Position numbers and translations under genes: made by a program. Positions 11,538 through 22,124 of a stretch of DNA of 64,000 nt are shown here, piece after piece. Positions within the stretch are counted from its first letter, which is position 1. Each line of letters begins with the position of its first letter. The DNA comes from Aspergillus flavus (lineage: Eukaryota > Ascomycota > Eurotiomycetes > Eurotiales > Aspergillaceae), in NCBI RefSeq assembly GCF_009017415.1, contig NC_092409.1:2170001-2234000 (forward strand). The letters are read 5' to 3'. Under the pieces are notes generated by a model. The model worked only from the letters and a program-made list of their open reading frames with translations, was not told where the DNA came from and did no database searches.

Positions 11538-13824
11538 TCATGCTATATTTCCAGCCATACCCATAAAAATAGCCTGGGCTGCTAATTGGAGGGACCAAAA
11601 CCCTACCTTCTTGAAACGTCGCTTGCGTGCTTGCTCATCCACAACATCCCGTGCAAATGCGTCATAAACCTAAAAGACATCAATGAGAGTTCCAATATTT
11701 TTTCGGAGAGAGATGGTTGACTTACCGCTGCCGAGAGATCATCCATTAAGCCGCTATCGAATATAGTCCAGCTGCCGTCGAAATCACCAACTCGTTTGAC
11801 AAGGCGGCAATTAACAGGGATGAAAGTACGTCGTGAATTGATGTATGCCACAATGGGCCTGATGAGGGCATTGTTTATATATGAGAGATCTCGTGTGAAG
11901 AGAGGGACAACTGCCCTAACATTGTTTAAGTGTAGCCGTAAGTCGGTGACTAGAAATCGCCTGTCGTTCTCACTAGGAGTTTCACCAGGCTGAGCTGAGT
12001 TTTCCAATAATGCATCACGGTAATGAGTAGATGTGACAGTTGCTTCTAGTCGATCATAAATGTCAGCCATTACCTTGGTTAGGCTTTCATCATTATCTGT
12101 TGGAAACATAATGTCGGCAACGATGTCGACGGTTCCTTCATGGATCCATGAAAATGGCCCTTGTACTCCGCGGTTTAGATGATCGATATTCAGACCATCA
12201 ATACGTATCCTGCTATGTTTCTTCCAATGGCTCGCTCTGCCATCCTCTCCTACCCCGTTGTCTAGTTGTGCTCCGGTGAAACTGTGAGTCTGCCGTGGGT
12301 GAATAGTGAACAACGAATTGTCAAAAGACCCTGACATCATATTGGCTGACATGAAGTCATAAAACAGCCATTGTTTTCTCAGTTGTGGCAGGTCGCAAGA
12401 GAATATACTAACAGAAAACGGTCTAAAATTGTCTGGCTGGTATACCGTGACTAGCACATCGCTCATCTTGAAAGAATCGATCTCGAAGTCTCCGGGGTTG
12501 TGCTCATGCCGGTAGGATTTTGGGTCGAAGTCGTCTTCTGACCAATAAACATACCTGCGATCAACAACGCCCCGTATCCCTTGAACCTCGACATCTCGTA
12601 GCAGCCCTTTGCCATTGATCCATTTTGTAAATGATAATGTAACGTTTACTGTCTCGATTGCCAGGTCAAATTGTGTATAGTTCGTATCCTCTTCCACCGA
12701 TGAGAGTCGTTGATCCGACAGGTCCAGGTTAGGCCGATCATTAAGTGCTGCAGCCGCAGCCACAGCAGCTGCAGTTTTAGGTGAGCCTTTACTAACATGG
12801 CCTGCTCCCTGGCCGGGTCGCCTGGAGACAAAGACATTCTTGAACGTTATCACGCCATCTCTCCACTTGGGGACGATCGCTGACTCGAACACAACTTTTA
12901 CCCCTGAAGATTTCGTGAGATAGTTACCTATCCACCCAGCCAAGGTTTCTGTATACCTTTAGTAGTAGATCAAATTACGGATATCCAGACCTCAAACATA
13001 CCTTGAGCGAAAACCGTATTGATTGCGATGATCAACAAGGAGAAGAATGTCGTTGTGCCTAAGACAACCCAAACAACATGCCCTAGAAGTACCCATGAAA
13101 AAAGTGCTGTTATCTCGTCGAGGTTGAAAGGTCGAACACTTCGAATCGAAAACCACTTGAATCGTACTTTAAGCCGAGACCAAAAGCCGTTGGCTGCAGC
13201 CAATAGCTCCTCTTTGGTGGGCCGGTGCAATTGTGGCATGTGTGGCAAACGGTCAATCAGATGGCGGGTCGATGGTCCTGGTTGTTGCGGTCTAGGCATG
13301 TCCTGCTTTGACCTTGTGTCTTTCGTGTTCATCTCATATTCGGAGGGTTTGACATTCTCCAAAGAGCTTCCATTGCTATATCTCAGAGATTCCATATGTG
13401 CCTCCATCTTCGGTAGATCATCCTTGCTCGTGTGGGAGCCTCTTGGTGGTGATGCATTTCTTGATGAGCCGTGAAGAAACCTTCTATCGAACTTGTAGAT
13501 CATATGCGTAGCATGGGATATAATCTTTTCTGGGGCTACAGCACAAGTTGTCCCAGTCTCTACTGCGGTCGAGTTTGGGGATATTCCGATTACAAGAAAA
13601 CTGCCTGAAGCGAATCGTCTGGTGATCTGTGTAGTCTTCCGGGGAGGTAAGGAGGATATCTTCCTCGTCTGTCTTTTGAACAAAAGGTCGCATATGATGT
13701 TATTCGAGTTTGTTGCTGTATCATGAAAATATGGTGTGCGACTTGCCCAGAGACCGCGTCCAAGGAAAGGATTCGCTGCTTCCCAGAAGCTGGTGTACAA
13801 CCTGCGTCCGAAATTGCTAGACAT
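11538..13824 (-). CDS. MDM31: Mdm31/Mdm32 family mitochondrial inner-membrane protein
   Basis: Inner-membrane protein required for mitochondrial distribution, morphology and mtDNA nucleoid maintenance. Three exons: 13002-13824, 11726-12948, 11538-11669, giving 725 aa. The basic N-terminus (MSSNFGRRLYTSFWEAANPF) fits a presequence. A membrane segment lies at ITALFSWVLLGHVVWVVLGTTTFFSLLIIAINTVF. Splicing then gives FAQETLAGWIGNYLT, which is contiguous in the family. The intermembrane-space domain carries GVKVVFESAIVPKW, KWINGKGLLRDVEVQGIRGVVDRR and SFDNSLFTIHPRQ, all diagnostic. The third exon restores DLSAAVYDAFARDVVDEQARKRR and a final hydrophobic stretch (VGFWSLQLAAQAIF). Whether this is the Mdm31 or the Mdm32 paralogue cannot be decided by eye. 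Its start is 308 bp from the divergent PNO1. Confidence 0.9.
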
Positions 13825-14132
13825 TATTGCCGTCACATGCTGGAAATTATATAGCGATGAGGTGAAACAGGGACCGTTTCAGTTATTTCGAACCAAAAAT
13901 CCAGTAGCACTTTCCAAGACCTTCGATGAATATGTGACAGGCAACGTATGCCCGTGGGCTGCTGAGGTCGAGAAGTGTTAAGTGGTAGTTCTCGGACAAA
14001 ATATGCATGAAATCATCAACCCGCGCCTAAAGACGTTTGTCTTGTTTGCAACCGAAAACTCTAGATTTCCCACTACATCCACCATCCATCCTTTTACAGT
14101 TCCCGAAAATCATTACTAGCAACCCAAGCAAA
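13825..14132. promoter_or_regulatory. Shared divergent promoter MDM31/PNO1
   Basis: 308 bases between divergent start codons of a mitochondrial-morphology gene and a ribosome-biogenesis gene. No canonical TATA box stands out and no other gene is visible. Confidence 0.4.
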
Positions 14133-15023
14133 ATGCCAGCACCGACAGCACTCAAGGGACTTGATCAGACAACAACGGCCGGAGTGCCCGTCACTCAGGC
14201 TGCTATCGGTATGTTTTATTTACTCGGACTCGTTGGTCTACACCAACTATTTAACTAACTATTAGTTCAAGATGACGAGGTTCTAATCGATGCTCAGACA
14301 TCAGCGGAGGAAAGTGTACCGGTGCTTGCCCCCCTAGGCGAAAATGCCCAAGACACCGACATGCGCATTGATGAGGAAGGTCGGCCAGTTTTTACACCCG
14401 CAAAGGATACCAATACTGTATATCGAGTAGAAACTCGGAAGGTGCCTGTCCCTCCTCATAGGTTTTCTCCTCTCAAGGCCTCCTGGAGTAGAATATACCC
14501 TCCGCTAGTTGAGCACCTCAAGTTGCAGGTGCGCATGAATATCAAAAGCAGGGCGGTTGAGCTACGTACTTCCAAATTCACCACCGATACGGGCGCACTA
14601 CAAAAGGGCGAAGATTTTGTCAAAGCCTTCACACTTGGGTTCGATGTTGACGACGCTATTGCATTACTCAGATTGGATGACCTCTATATCCGATCATTCG
14701 AGATTCGCGATGTTAAAGCATCGCTTCATGGAGAACATCTTAGCCGCGCCATTGGACGGATTGCGGGCAAAGACGGCAAACTTAAGCACTCAATAGAAAA
14801 TGCTACCCGTACCAGGATTGTCCTCGCAGATCAAAAAATACACCTATTGGGTGGCTATCGCAACATCCTGGTTGCACAAGAAGCTGTTGTCAGCTTGATT
14901 CTCGGAAGCCCACCGGTATGTCTGCCCGTCTGTCTCCCAGGATATGCAAATACTAAGTCACAACAGGGCAAGGTATATGGTAACTTACGCAAAGTGGCGT
15001 CACGCATGAAAGAGCGCTTTTAA
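14133..15023 (+). CDS. PNO1: KH-domain pre-rRNA processing factor Pno1/Dim2
   Basis: RNA-binding factor of late 40S assembly that cooperates with the Nob1 endonuclease and the Dim1 dimethylase at the 3' end of 18S rRNA. Three exons: 14133-14208, 14266-14915, 14967-15023, giving 260 aa. An acidic N-terminal leader is followed by the family block FSPLKASWSRIYPPLVEHLKLQ. A first degenerate KH fold is followed by a canonical KH with the GKDG loop (GRIAGKDGKLKHSIENATRT). The IHLLGGYRNI segment and the C-terminal GSPPGKVYGNLRKVASRMKERF are near-invariant in the family. The last junction is important because the frame also stays open a short way into intron 2. It converges with the proteasome beta-6 gene, with a 220-bp gap. 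Confidence 0.95.
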
Positions 15024-15243
15024 TGCCCGCGCACAGCTATATGAACTATTCATTTTCCTTTTAGATCTCTTTTGACCACGGTACTGGCGTTAAAGGTTGA
15101 AAAGAAATTGGTTTCGACATAATTGACATGATGGTGAAGAAAAAGTGGCTTACACCAGAATTATCCTATCCATGCTTTCATACCATGAGTAACGAAATAT
15201 CGGAATGAACTTGATGAGACATAACGTCGAGTATAGCCTCCTT

Positions 15244-16081
15244 CTAGTCCTTTTTCAGTGGAGTGTAGATCTCTTCTATCCCGTTTTGCGTAATAACCAT
15301 CATTTGCAACCCATCTCCAACTTCGATATGTCGCTCCACAGCGCTGGTAAACGCGTCACGCACGAGCTGTTCGACGGTCTCCCTGGGCAATGGCTCAGGC
15401 TTCTTAGGTTCGAGGGCATGCCCGTCCCCACTGCTGGGGATGTATTGATTCTTGAAGTTAACTTGGTTATCCAAGAACGGCATGATCAAACTGGCGGCAG
15501 ATCCGGCCGCTCTGCACTGCTCTCTTTCGTATGAGCCTACCGGATCGTAGCTGTACAACGCTCCTTTGCCCTCTTCATCCAAACCGGCCAGAATAGCATG
15601 CACATAATAGGGGAAGAAACGCTTCTGGTAGAGAATAGTCGACAATCGCTGAGCGCATGCTCTGACAGACATGGGCTTCCCGTGTTGATACTTGTACATC
15701 TTCACCACTGCGTCTAATCTTTCTTTGAGTGCTTGACCATCCGCAGCGAAGCCCACGACCGACAGGATAATATGGGCACCCTCGCCAGTATCATCATCAC
15801 CGCCAATTTTAAAAACCTTAGGAGCATAGCGAGAGTTGATGTTATACCCTGCCACCGACCGAGTGTCTCCAGCAAGGATAGCGAAGTCAGCACCTGTGAT
15901 ACCCAAAGTGGAGCCACCGTTGTCAGTGTACCTATGTAGGTCAGTTCCAGCGCCCAGACTACTTATAAGAGTTGGGTACATACGGGTAAAATGAGTGTTC
16001 TTTGTTCGGGGCGTTTGTTGGTTGAGAGAAGGTGTAGCCGACGGCCTGGCTCTGAGGTTGGTGACCCATGAAAGACATCAT
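15244..16081 (-). CDS. PRE7: 20S proteasome subunit beta-6 (Pre7/PSMB1)
   Basis: Non-catalytic beta-ring subunit of the 20S proteasome. Two exons: 15984-16081 and 15244-15931, giving 261 aa. The first exon gives MMSFMGHQPQSQAVGYTF and ends within HSFYP. Splicing restores the family junction FYPYTDNGGSTLGI. The body follows the beta-6 signature: GDTRSVAGYNINSRYAPKVF, the NTN-fold block RFFPYYVHAILAGLDEEGKG, YDPVGSYEREQCRAAGSAAS, MPFLDNQVNFKNQY and ERHIEVGDGLQ. This matches yeast Pre7 along its whole length. Two ATGs are adjacent at the start and the upstream one was taken. It shares a 448-bp divergent promoter with the HCNGP-like gene and lies less than 2 kb from the beta-7 gene. Confidence 0.96.
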
Positions 16082-16290
16082 CTTGTAAGGAGTATCTCAA
16101 TATCGACCAAGGGTTAGGTGATAATTCAAAGTGAGTACAGGTGGAGTGTAGGGTGTAGTTATCGACTTGGATAACCCAGAAGGCTTCGGGATTTGAATGA
16201 ATCTCGATTGGGGAAAGAAGTTGTAGTTCTTGGGTGGAGCTACTTCAACCAAGTAGTAGTATTATCACCGTGACGCGGTGCAGCTGCCTT

Positions 16291-16306
16291 CGGCTTATAT
16301 AAGCCG
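16291..16306. promoter_or_regulatory. Perfect 16-bp palindrome around a TATA box in a divergent promoter
   Basis: CGGCTTATATAAGCCG is a perfect 16-bp palindrome lying 210 bp upstream of the proteasome beta-6 start (minus strand) and 224 bp upstream of the HCNGP-like start (plus strand). The centre TTATATAA reads as a TATA element in both directions, so it could serve either gene. The function is inferred from position and sequence only. Confidence 0.45.
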
Positions 16307-16529
16307 ATAGCTTTCACTTCTCCACTGGAACATGAACTGTCTTTCCACTGCAAGCAGAACAGCACAGTACCTATGTATTGGAATTATAAAGCCAATTCAG
16401 TCTCAGGCTTGTGGCTGCTGCTTTGACTGGCATTTAACGGTAGAACAGTTCAGCCTTAACCATACTCTATAGCTTGCAAAACGAGAGTGCGCGCACTCAA
16501 ACGAATGATCAGACCTAAGACTTGCAATC

Positions 16530-17330
16530 ATGTTAGGCCTTGGAGCGTATGAAAGCAGCAGCGAGGATGAGGTCCAGAAGAGGGCCCCCTTAGCAACGAA
16601 GGTGATATACACAAACTCATTGTGTACATATTCTTAGGCTAAGCGGTTCAGTTCGTAAATAAGGTGCAGCCAGTTGAAGTTTCGAAATCAGCGCATGCGG
16701 GTATGTTCACATTGATCCTTCCTGTTGCTCACGTCTAATCGTACATTGCCTCTAGTGCCTGATAAATGCCCAAATTTGCCAGAGACGGCTACCAGCCGAG
16801 AACCCAGGGGTCCTATCGTTGGGCCATCACATGAAGAAGCACAGCCAGGACTGCACTTCAGCGAGCGATCCCGCTTGTCCACTTCCCGTACACTGATTCA
16901 TGACTTAACATTACCACCGGTTCCGAATTTAGATATACCTATTTCACCTCCTGGCTCACCCGATGCCAACGCGAATGCAAAATTTGCCCATTTCCTATTG
17001 TTGAAGAAACAAGGCGTTCATTTCAACGAGAAGTTAGCTTTCTCAGCATCCCTAAAGAACCCCAGCTTACTCAAAAAATTGATGGACCATGCGGGAATTG
17101 ATGGTCAGATGCAATATTCTACCTCCTTGCCATCTGAAGTATGGGACATGTCGGGTCTACCGAGATGGGGTTTCAAAGAAGAACTATTGAAGTCACAGAA
17201 AGTGTTTCACCAGAAAACCGAAGAGCAGTGGAGTGCAGGCCAGAGAGATACAGTTGACTTTGTTGCCGCCACAACTGCTGATTCTACTGGTGTGGGGTCA
17301 ACGACCAGTTCACGAACAAGACCGTGTTAA
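16530..17330 (+). CDS. HCNGP-like (SAP30BP family) nuclear protein
   Basis: Member of the HCNGP/SAP30BP family, linked in animals to transcriptional repression and splicing. The fungal role is largely uncharacterised. Three exons: 16530-16601, 16652-16700, 16756-17330, giving 231 aa. Exon 1 gives MLGLGAYESSSEDEVQKRAP, the classic acidic family start. The C-terminal half carries the domain: KFAHFLLLKKQGVHFNEKLA, SLKNPSLLKKLMDHAGID, and YSTSLPSEVWD leading to WGFKEELLKSQK, equivalent to the YLP-x-D-P block of animal members. The middle is Pro/Ser-rich and likely disordered. The 49-nt exon 2 is chosen because the other nearby acceptor leads to an immediate stop. The family call rests on the two end blocks, and the exact middle exon is less certain. 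Confidence 0.8.
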
Positions 17331-17938
17331 CTCTTCGTTAACATAATCAGATCCTGCCCATGGGGAACTCTTCTTAAGGGGTGTTGCGCCCGATGCCCAA
17401 AGGGACAATTTTTTACCCCAGAAAAAGAATATCATACAACTGGTCTGCACAAAAGAGCACGAGAGTTTTCTTCGTACCCCATCGTAATCCATGAGTACTC
17501 AAAGGCAACTGTATATATCTAGTATTCGTGGAGTTTAACAAAGGAGCAACAGTACCAGCTCCGGTCTGTAATATTTTCCTTGCTACATTCAAGGGAAAAG
17601 TATTTTAGAATTAAAATTTGATTGGGTTGTTGTAAGTGATGTGACAATCAAGGTACAGAAGGTTGTGTATAGTAGAGTACTCCGTAGGGTGAGACTCGCT
17701 AAGCGCGTGGACAGTACCGGTTCCGATAAGCGCGCTGGCAGTGGGCGTTGCTAACGTAACAACGAGCTCCGTCAGCTCTCTACTGCCTAGCTCCAACCAA
17801 GTGCTTATTACCCAGTTTACCAACTCAACTCTTCAAGCCGCCAAATCGAATTTAACTAAGCCCTTTACTCTGACTCGCCTCTTCAATATCACCAGCTGGC
17901 GTATTTGTTCTATAGATCATAATATTTGACCTTTCACC
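17331..17938. other. Intergenic region upstream of proteasome beta-7
   Basis: 608 bases with one exact TACTCCGTA motif copy (17678-17686). It holds the promoter of the beta-7 gene. AGCCGCCAAAT near 17838 is only loosely like the yeast Rpn4 site (GGTGGCAAA) and is not claimed as one. No gene is seen. Confidence 0.4.
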
Positions 17939-18836
17939 ATGAACCACTATCCTGAAGTCTGGGGTCGGGTAAGTCCTCTATTACATGAATGCTCCTACAT
18001 CTCTAACCATCTACCTCAAGCCTAGGGATGATATTTACGGGCCTTACAACTCCTCATATCTTCAGACCACTGGCTCAAAAACCCACACCCAGTCTCCTGC
18101 TGTGACTGGGACGTCGGTAATAGCGGTCAAGTTCAACGGTGGTGTGGCAATCGCTGCTGATAACTTGGGTATGGTTACAAGCCTTTGACGTTAAGTGGGA
18201 AGTTCGTAATGAAAATATTGACCTTTTCCAGCATCGTACGGATCTCTCGCTCGGTTCACCGATGTCAAACGCCTGCGCGTATTCGGCGACTCTGCTGTGG
18301 TTGGCTTCAGCGGCGATGTGTCAGACATGCAATACATCGATCGCCTTCTGGAATCTCTTGACATCCGGGAAAATTATTCGACACACGGCAATATGATGAA
18401 CGCAAAAAATCTCCATACGTACCTTTCTAAGGTCCTTTATAAACGTCGCTCCGAATTCAACCCTCTTTGGAATCACATTCTCGTTGCGGGATTTGATGAA
18501 GACAAGAAACCCTTCCTCAGCTCAGCCGACCTTCTCGGTACTACATATTCAGCTCCACATCTCGCGACTGGGTTTGGTGCGCACCTTGCTATCCCCATCC
18601 TGCGTCGGCTGTTCCCTGAAGAGAAGCCCCTTGAGGAAATCAGTAAAGGCGAGGCAGAAGCGGCCTTGAGGGAGTGCCTTAAGGTTCTGTGGTACCGTGA
18701 TGCGCGGAGTCTGGATAAATATTCAATTGCAGTGATCACGGCGGAGGGGGTTGAGATCAAGGAAGACCAGGTGATCGAGGCCCAGAGCTGGGCGTTCGCT
18801 GAGTCTATCAGGGGGTATGGAGCTCAGGTTAATTAG
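17939..18836 (+). CDS. PRE4: 20S proteasome subunit beta-7 (Pre4/PSMB4)
   Basis: Non-catalytic beta-ring subunit; in yeast its C-terminal tail helps hold the two half-proteasomes together. Three exons: 17939-17968, 18021-18168, 18232-18836, giving 260 aa. Exon 1 is only 30 nt (MNHYPEVWGR), joined to PRDDIYGPYN. The propeptide is followed by QSPAVTGTSVIAVKFNGGVAIAAD. Intron 2 falls in the block DNLASYGSLARFTDVKR, which splicing restores. Further signatures are FSGDVSDMQYIDRLL and the HTYLSKVLYKRRSEFNPLWN stretch, then TYSAPHLATGFGAHLAIP and YRDARSLDKYSIAVIT. It converges with the FAH-family gene, the stop codons being 176 bp apart. Confidence 0.95.
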
Positions 18837-19011
18837 GTATAGCTTTGGACATCCGCAAGAATTTTACTAGCAAGGCCTTGCAATTTCATGACTAAATAAG
18901 CTTCAAATCGGCAGAGAGAATCCATAGTTACTATGTTTCCACAGCAGACAAGGCAAGCTGTACAGTCTCGTAGCACCTGCTAATATTTTATCCAACTCAA
19001 CACCACCTCTT

Positions 19012-20215
19012 TCATAGCTTCGATGGTGGCTTTTCAAAGGCGACTCGGTTAACGCATGAACCCACATCTTCCAGAGAGACCTCTACCTGATCGCCATTTG
19101 TAAGCCAAGCCGCAGGTTTCCGGCCCATCCCAACACCCTGTGGCCTATGAAGGGACATGTAAGTATTTAGTCTTTTTTTTGGGGGGGGGGGGGGGGGGGG
19201 GGGGGTGGTGGGAGAAAAAATGAATGGGTACTCTGGAAGAGAGATAAAACTTACGTTCCGGTGAAGATTAGGTCACCAGGCAGCAGAGTGGTGCCTTGGG
19301 AGAGAAATGATACTGTCTGGGCGACCCCGAATATCATATCTTTGGTTGATGATGACTGGACTGTTTGACCGTTGACTTTAGTTGAGATATTTAAGGCATT
19401 GGGATTGCGGATCAGCTTTGTAGAGACGATGCCTGGTCCAAAAGGTGCCCAACCATCGAAGCCTTTGCCCAACCCCCATTGTCCTCCGCCACGTTTGAGT
19501 TGCCAATCGCGATGGGAGATATCGTTTCCCACAGCATACCCGAGCACATAATCCAATGCTTGCTCCTCGGGAATATTCTTGGCTTGCTTGCCAATGACAA
19601 GAACCAATTCGCATTCATAGTCTAGTCCCTCCACGTCTTGCGCCATAGAGCATATAGGGATATCATCATACGGACCAGTAATGGCTGTGATTGGCTTGTA
19701 GAAGAGGACCGGATACTTTGGAATGGGGAGGTTGGATTCTCTCGCATGCTGCTCATAGTTCAATCCCAAACAGCGCACCGTTGCAATGTCCTCCCTCGCC
19801 AATGGTGCGAGGAGCATTTTAACCTCAGCGACTTGGTCTGTGACTTGATACTGGCCAAAAATATCCCCTCGAATCACTTGTGCCCTAGTCACCTTTCCAA
19901 TGTCACTGGTACCAGCGGGCATAATGGCATCACCATAGTAGATGTGACCATCTGTAGCTAAAAAGCGAATGAGACGCTACATGGTGGAGGGGGAGAAACA
20001 GTCAGCCTACGTGGTGGTGAATGAAGATGAAACAGGGTTTGAAACCAAATGACATGGTGATATAGCCGAGGTCAATGGCAATATCTTCGCGCCATTTACA
20101 TGGGACAAATATGGCGTATGGGCGACAACCCCAGATATTGATATGGGTAGGGTATAGGTATGAGTATGGACGTCCGACGGAATATATTAGATATACTTAC
20201 AGAGAAGGTAGTCAT
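19012..20215 (-). CDS. Fumarylacetoacetate hydrolase (FAH) family protein
   Basis: Mg2+-dependent FAH-fold enzyme. Members hydrolyse or decarboxylate acylpyruvates and related 2-keto acids. The exact substrate is not readable here. Three exons: 20201-20215 (15 nt, MTTFS), 19255-19976, 19012-19144, giving 289 aa. The first exon is chosen because the family start RLIRFLATDGHIYYGDA is otherwise without an ATG: the nearest ATG is followed directly by a stop that lies inside the acceptor. Family motifs: RCLGLNYEQHARESNLPIP, LFYKPITAITGP, the acidic metal site region DVEGLDYECELVLVIGK, YAVGNDISHRDWQ, and the TLLPGDLIFTGTPQGVG end spanning intron 2. Intron 1 is long (224 nt). Intron 2 (110 nt) contains a 25-base homopolymer. 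Confidence 0.88.
19181..19205 (+). repeat. Homopolymer run of 25 G inside an intron
   Basis: Twenty-five uninterrupted G on the plus strand, preceded by eight T, inside the second intron of the FAH-family gene. In the transcript it is a C25 run followed by A8. The G strand could form G-quadruplexes. The length is also prone to slippage and sequencing error. Confidence 0.9.
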
Positions 20216-21155
20216 TTTCTTATGGGTGTGCCTTTCAATCATATGGAGAAGAATGGAAGACGACAGGAGGATAGATCGTACTACTTATATAGTCCCGACA
20301 TAGGTCGTTCATTTTCTAATTTAACTTAAATTGTATATATCTTAATAGTATGGGCTATCTACATATCTCTCGGCCGGGAAAAGGAGATACCCGCTCGCTT
20401 TCTCCCCAGACTGGCGGGGACCGGAGGCTAGCGCTAGCCACATTCGCGACTTACCCGTGATTTTCCCTTGTCCGTCTTCGAAACATCCGCCCAATGATGC
20501 CCTGAGCAAATTACACATTCATTGCCTTTCGTGACATCGTGCGCAAAAAGTCATGGCCCGATTATCAGGTCTCCAGAGGGAGGTCTTGTCTCTCTATCGG
20601 AAATGCCTGAGAGAGATCCGAAAGAAGCCCTTAGTAAGCGACAGGCCTCTCTGAATTATCATATAAATAAACATACATATAGACTAATACGGTGTCCTAA
20701 CCTGGCTCAGGAGACAAGAGGTAATTTTAAGACTTATGCTAGGTATGTCCCTGCCTAAATGGCAATGGTGTTCTAACCCGCCGAACGTTTTTGTGGAGGA
20801 GTCTTCTCATGACATGACACAGGATGGAATTTCAAAAATATATCTCCGTCAACAAAAAGGATTTCAATGCCATTGAGTATTTACTGCGCAAAGGACACAG
20901 GCAGCTTGAGATATATTCCTCCCCTGGAATTCGCAATATCCGATAGCTTGGATGATCAAGCACTATCCGCAGTCATAGATTGGTACGAACCGGAGGGGAG
21001 GAAAGAGAAGGAGGAGAATGGCCAAAAAAAAAAAGATAATGTAATAATGTATGTAGAATTGCAGTATCTAGTAATCTACATATAATCAATAGAATGGACA
21101 TTTCGAGTCCAACCCTGTTTTAATGATGTCATGTGATCTATCTTTTACCGTTACG
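20216..21155. other. Intergenic region between FAH-family and small HSP genes
   Basis: About 940 bases. Two short plus-strand open frames (20522-20758, 20867-21085) lack recognisable content and are treated as chance. Contains the FAH-gene upstream region at its left end and the start of the heat-shock promoter at its right end. Confidence 0.4.
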
Positions 21156-21173
21156 GAAGGTTCGGGCAACTTC
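21156..21173 (+). promoter_or_regulatory. Heat-shock element, four 5-bp units
   Basis: GAA-gg-TTC-gg-GCA-ac-TTC: four alternating nGAAn/nTTCn units in exact 5-bp register with one mismatched unit (GCA for GAA), 355 bp upstream of the small heat-shock gene. This is the binding architecture of a heat-shock factor trimer. The assignment rests on sequence and position. Confidence 0.6.
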
Positions 21174-21345
21174 TCGTAACATACTTAAGCACCATCTTGA
21201 GCTGACAAGGCGTTCCTTATCTTATCAATCGCTATCGCAAAGTGAAGGCTCCAGAGCTATCTGGGGATCTTCGTAGAATATACTCGACTTTCCCAGAGCA
21301 TTCAGTTTGCTTATACGTACAAAACAAATAGGATATGGTAGCTCC

Positions 21346-21353
21346 TTCTAGAA
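21346..21353 (+). promoter_or_regulatory. Minimal heat-shock element (TTCTAGAA) next to TATA box
   Basis: The palindrome TTCTAGAA (two inverted HSE units) lies 15 bp upstream of a TATAAAAA box (21368-21375) and 175 bp upstream of the small HSP start codon. A single pair of units is a weak site alone but fits with the larger element at 21156-21173. Confidence 0.5.
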
Positions 21354-21367
21354 TGAAACATTGTAAA

Positions 21368-21375
21368 TATAAAAA
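21368..21375 (+). promoter_or_regulatory. TATA box of the small HSP gene
   Basis: TATAAAAA located about 150 bp upstream of the ATG at 21528 and directly downstream of a heat-shock half-palindrome. TATA-containing promoters are usual for inducible heat-shock genes. Confidence 0.55.
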
Positions 21376-21527
21376 TGGGTAGCTATATCGTATCATTCAC
21401 TCATCGTCTTTCCAACTCCACGAAATACATTAATATTTACTATCATTGACTTGACACTACTAAGTGCCTCCGAATCACTTCTGATACACCACCAAATCCT
21501 CAATTATTACGCGAGTCACTTCAAAAC

Positions 21528-22124
21528 ATGGCTTTCTTCTCCAATTTCTCCGGCGACTTTGCTCCTTTGTTCCATTTACTTGATGACTATGATGTCCATC
21601 AAGCATACCGCCCAAAGCCAAGGACTACAACTGTTCGCTCCTTCACACCTCGATTTGATGTCTATGAACTAAACAACAATTACCATCTTAATGGAGAACT
21701 ACCTGGCGTTAACCAAGCCAGTCTCGATATTGAGTTCACCGATCCTCATACGTTGGTCATAAAGGGCCGCGTGGAGCGCAAGTACAGCGACAGCACATCC
21801 AGTACCAACGAGCATGCTGAAGTTCCCAATGATGCTTCTTCTGTCAAGTCACTCCAACCAACAGTCGAAGATGAAGATGAAGAGGCAAATGATGCAGCAT
21901 CTGTTGGTTCATCAGCCCAATCTTCAAAGCAGGTGGCCCTCCAAGAGCAGACCAACCACAAATATTGGATCACCGAGCGCCCGGTCGGCGAATTCCATCG
22001 AGCCTTTACCTTTCCGACGAGAGTAGACCAAGATACAGTCAAGGCTACTCTGAAAGATGGGATCCTTTCGGTCATTGTCCCAAAGGAACCTGCCCCTACG
22101 TTTAAAAAAATTCGCGTCGAGTAA
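21528..22124 (+). CDS. Small heat-shock protein (Hsp20/Hsp30 family)
   Basis: ATP-independent chaperone holding unfolding proteins, single exon, 198 aa. The N-terminal arm is aromatic-rich (MAFFSNFSGDFAPLFHLLDD). The alpha-crystallin domain starts at FTPRFDVYELNNNYHLNGEL and continues with PGVNQASLDIEFTDPHTLVI and GRVERKY. An acidic, Ser-rich insertion of roughly 60 residues (about 88-145, with the stretch EDEDEEANDAASVGSS) interrupts the domain, as in filamentous-fungal Hsp30 proteins. The domain resumes at YWITERPVGEFHRAFTFPTR and DQDTVKATLKDGILSVIVPK. The tail FKKIRVE carries the I-x-V motif that docks on neighbouring subunits. The upstream heat-shock elements and TATA box support stress induction. 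The lack of introns suits expression during heat shock, when splicing is impaired. Confidence 0.95.
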   Translation: MAFFSNFSGDFAPLFHLLDDYDVHQAYRPKPRTTTVRSFTPRFDVYELNNNYHLNGELPGVNQASLDIEFTDPHTLVIKGRVERKYSDSTSSTNEHAEVPNDASSVKSLQPTVEDEDEEANDAASVGSSAQSSKQVALQEQTNHKYWITERPVGEFHRAFTFPTRVDQDTVKATLKDGILSVIVPKEPAPTFKKIRVE

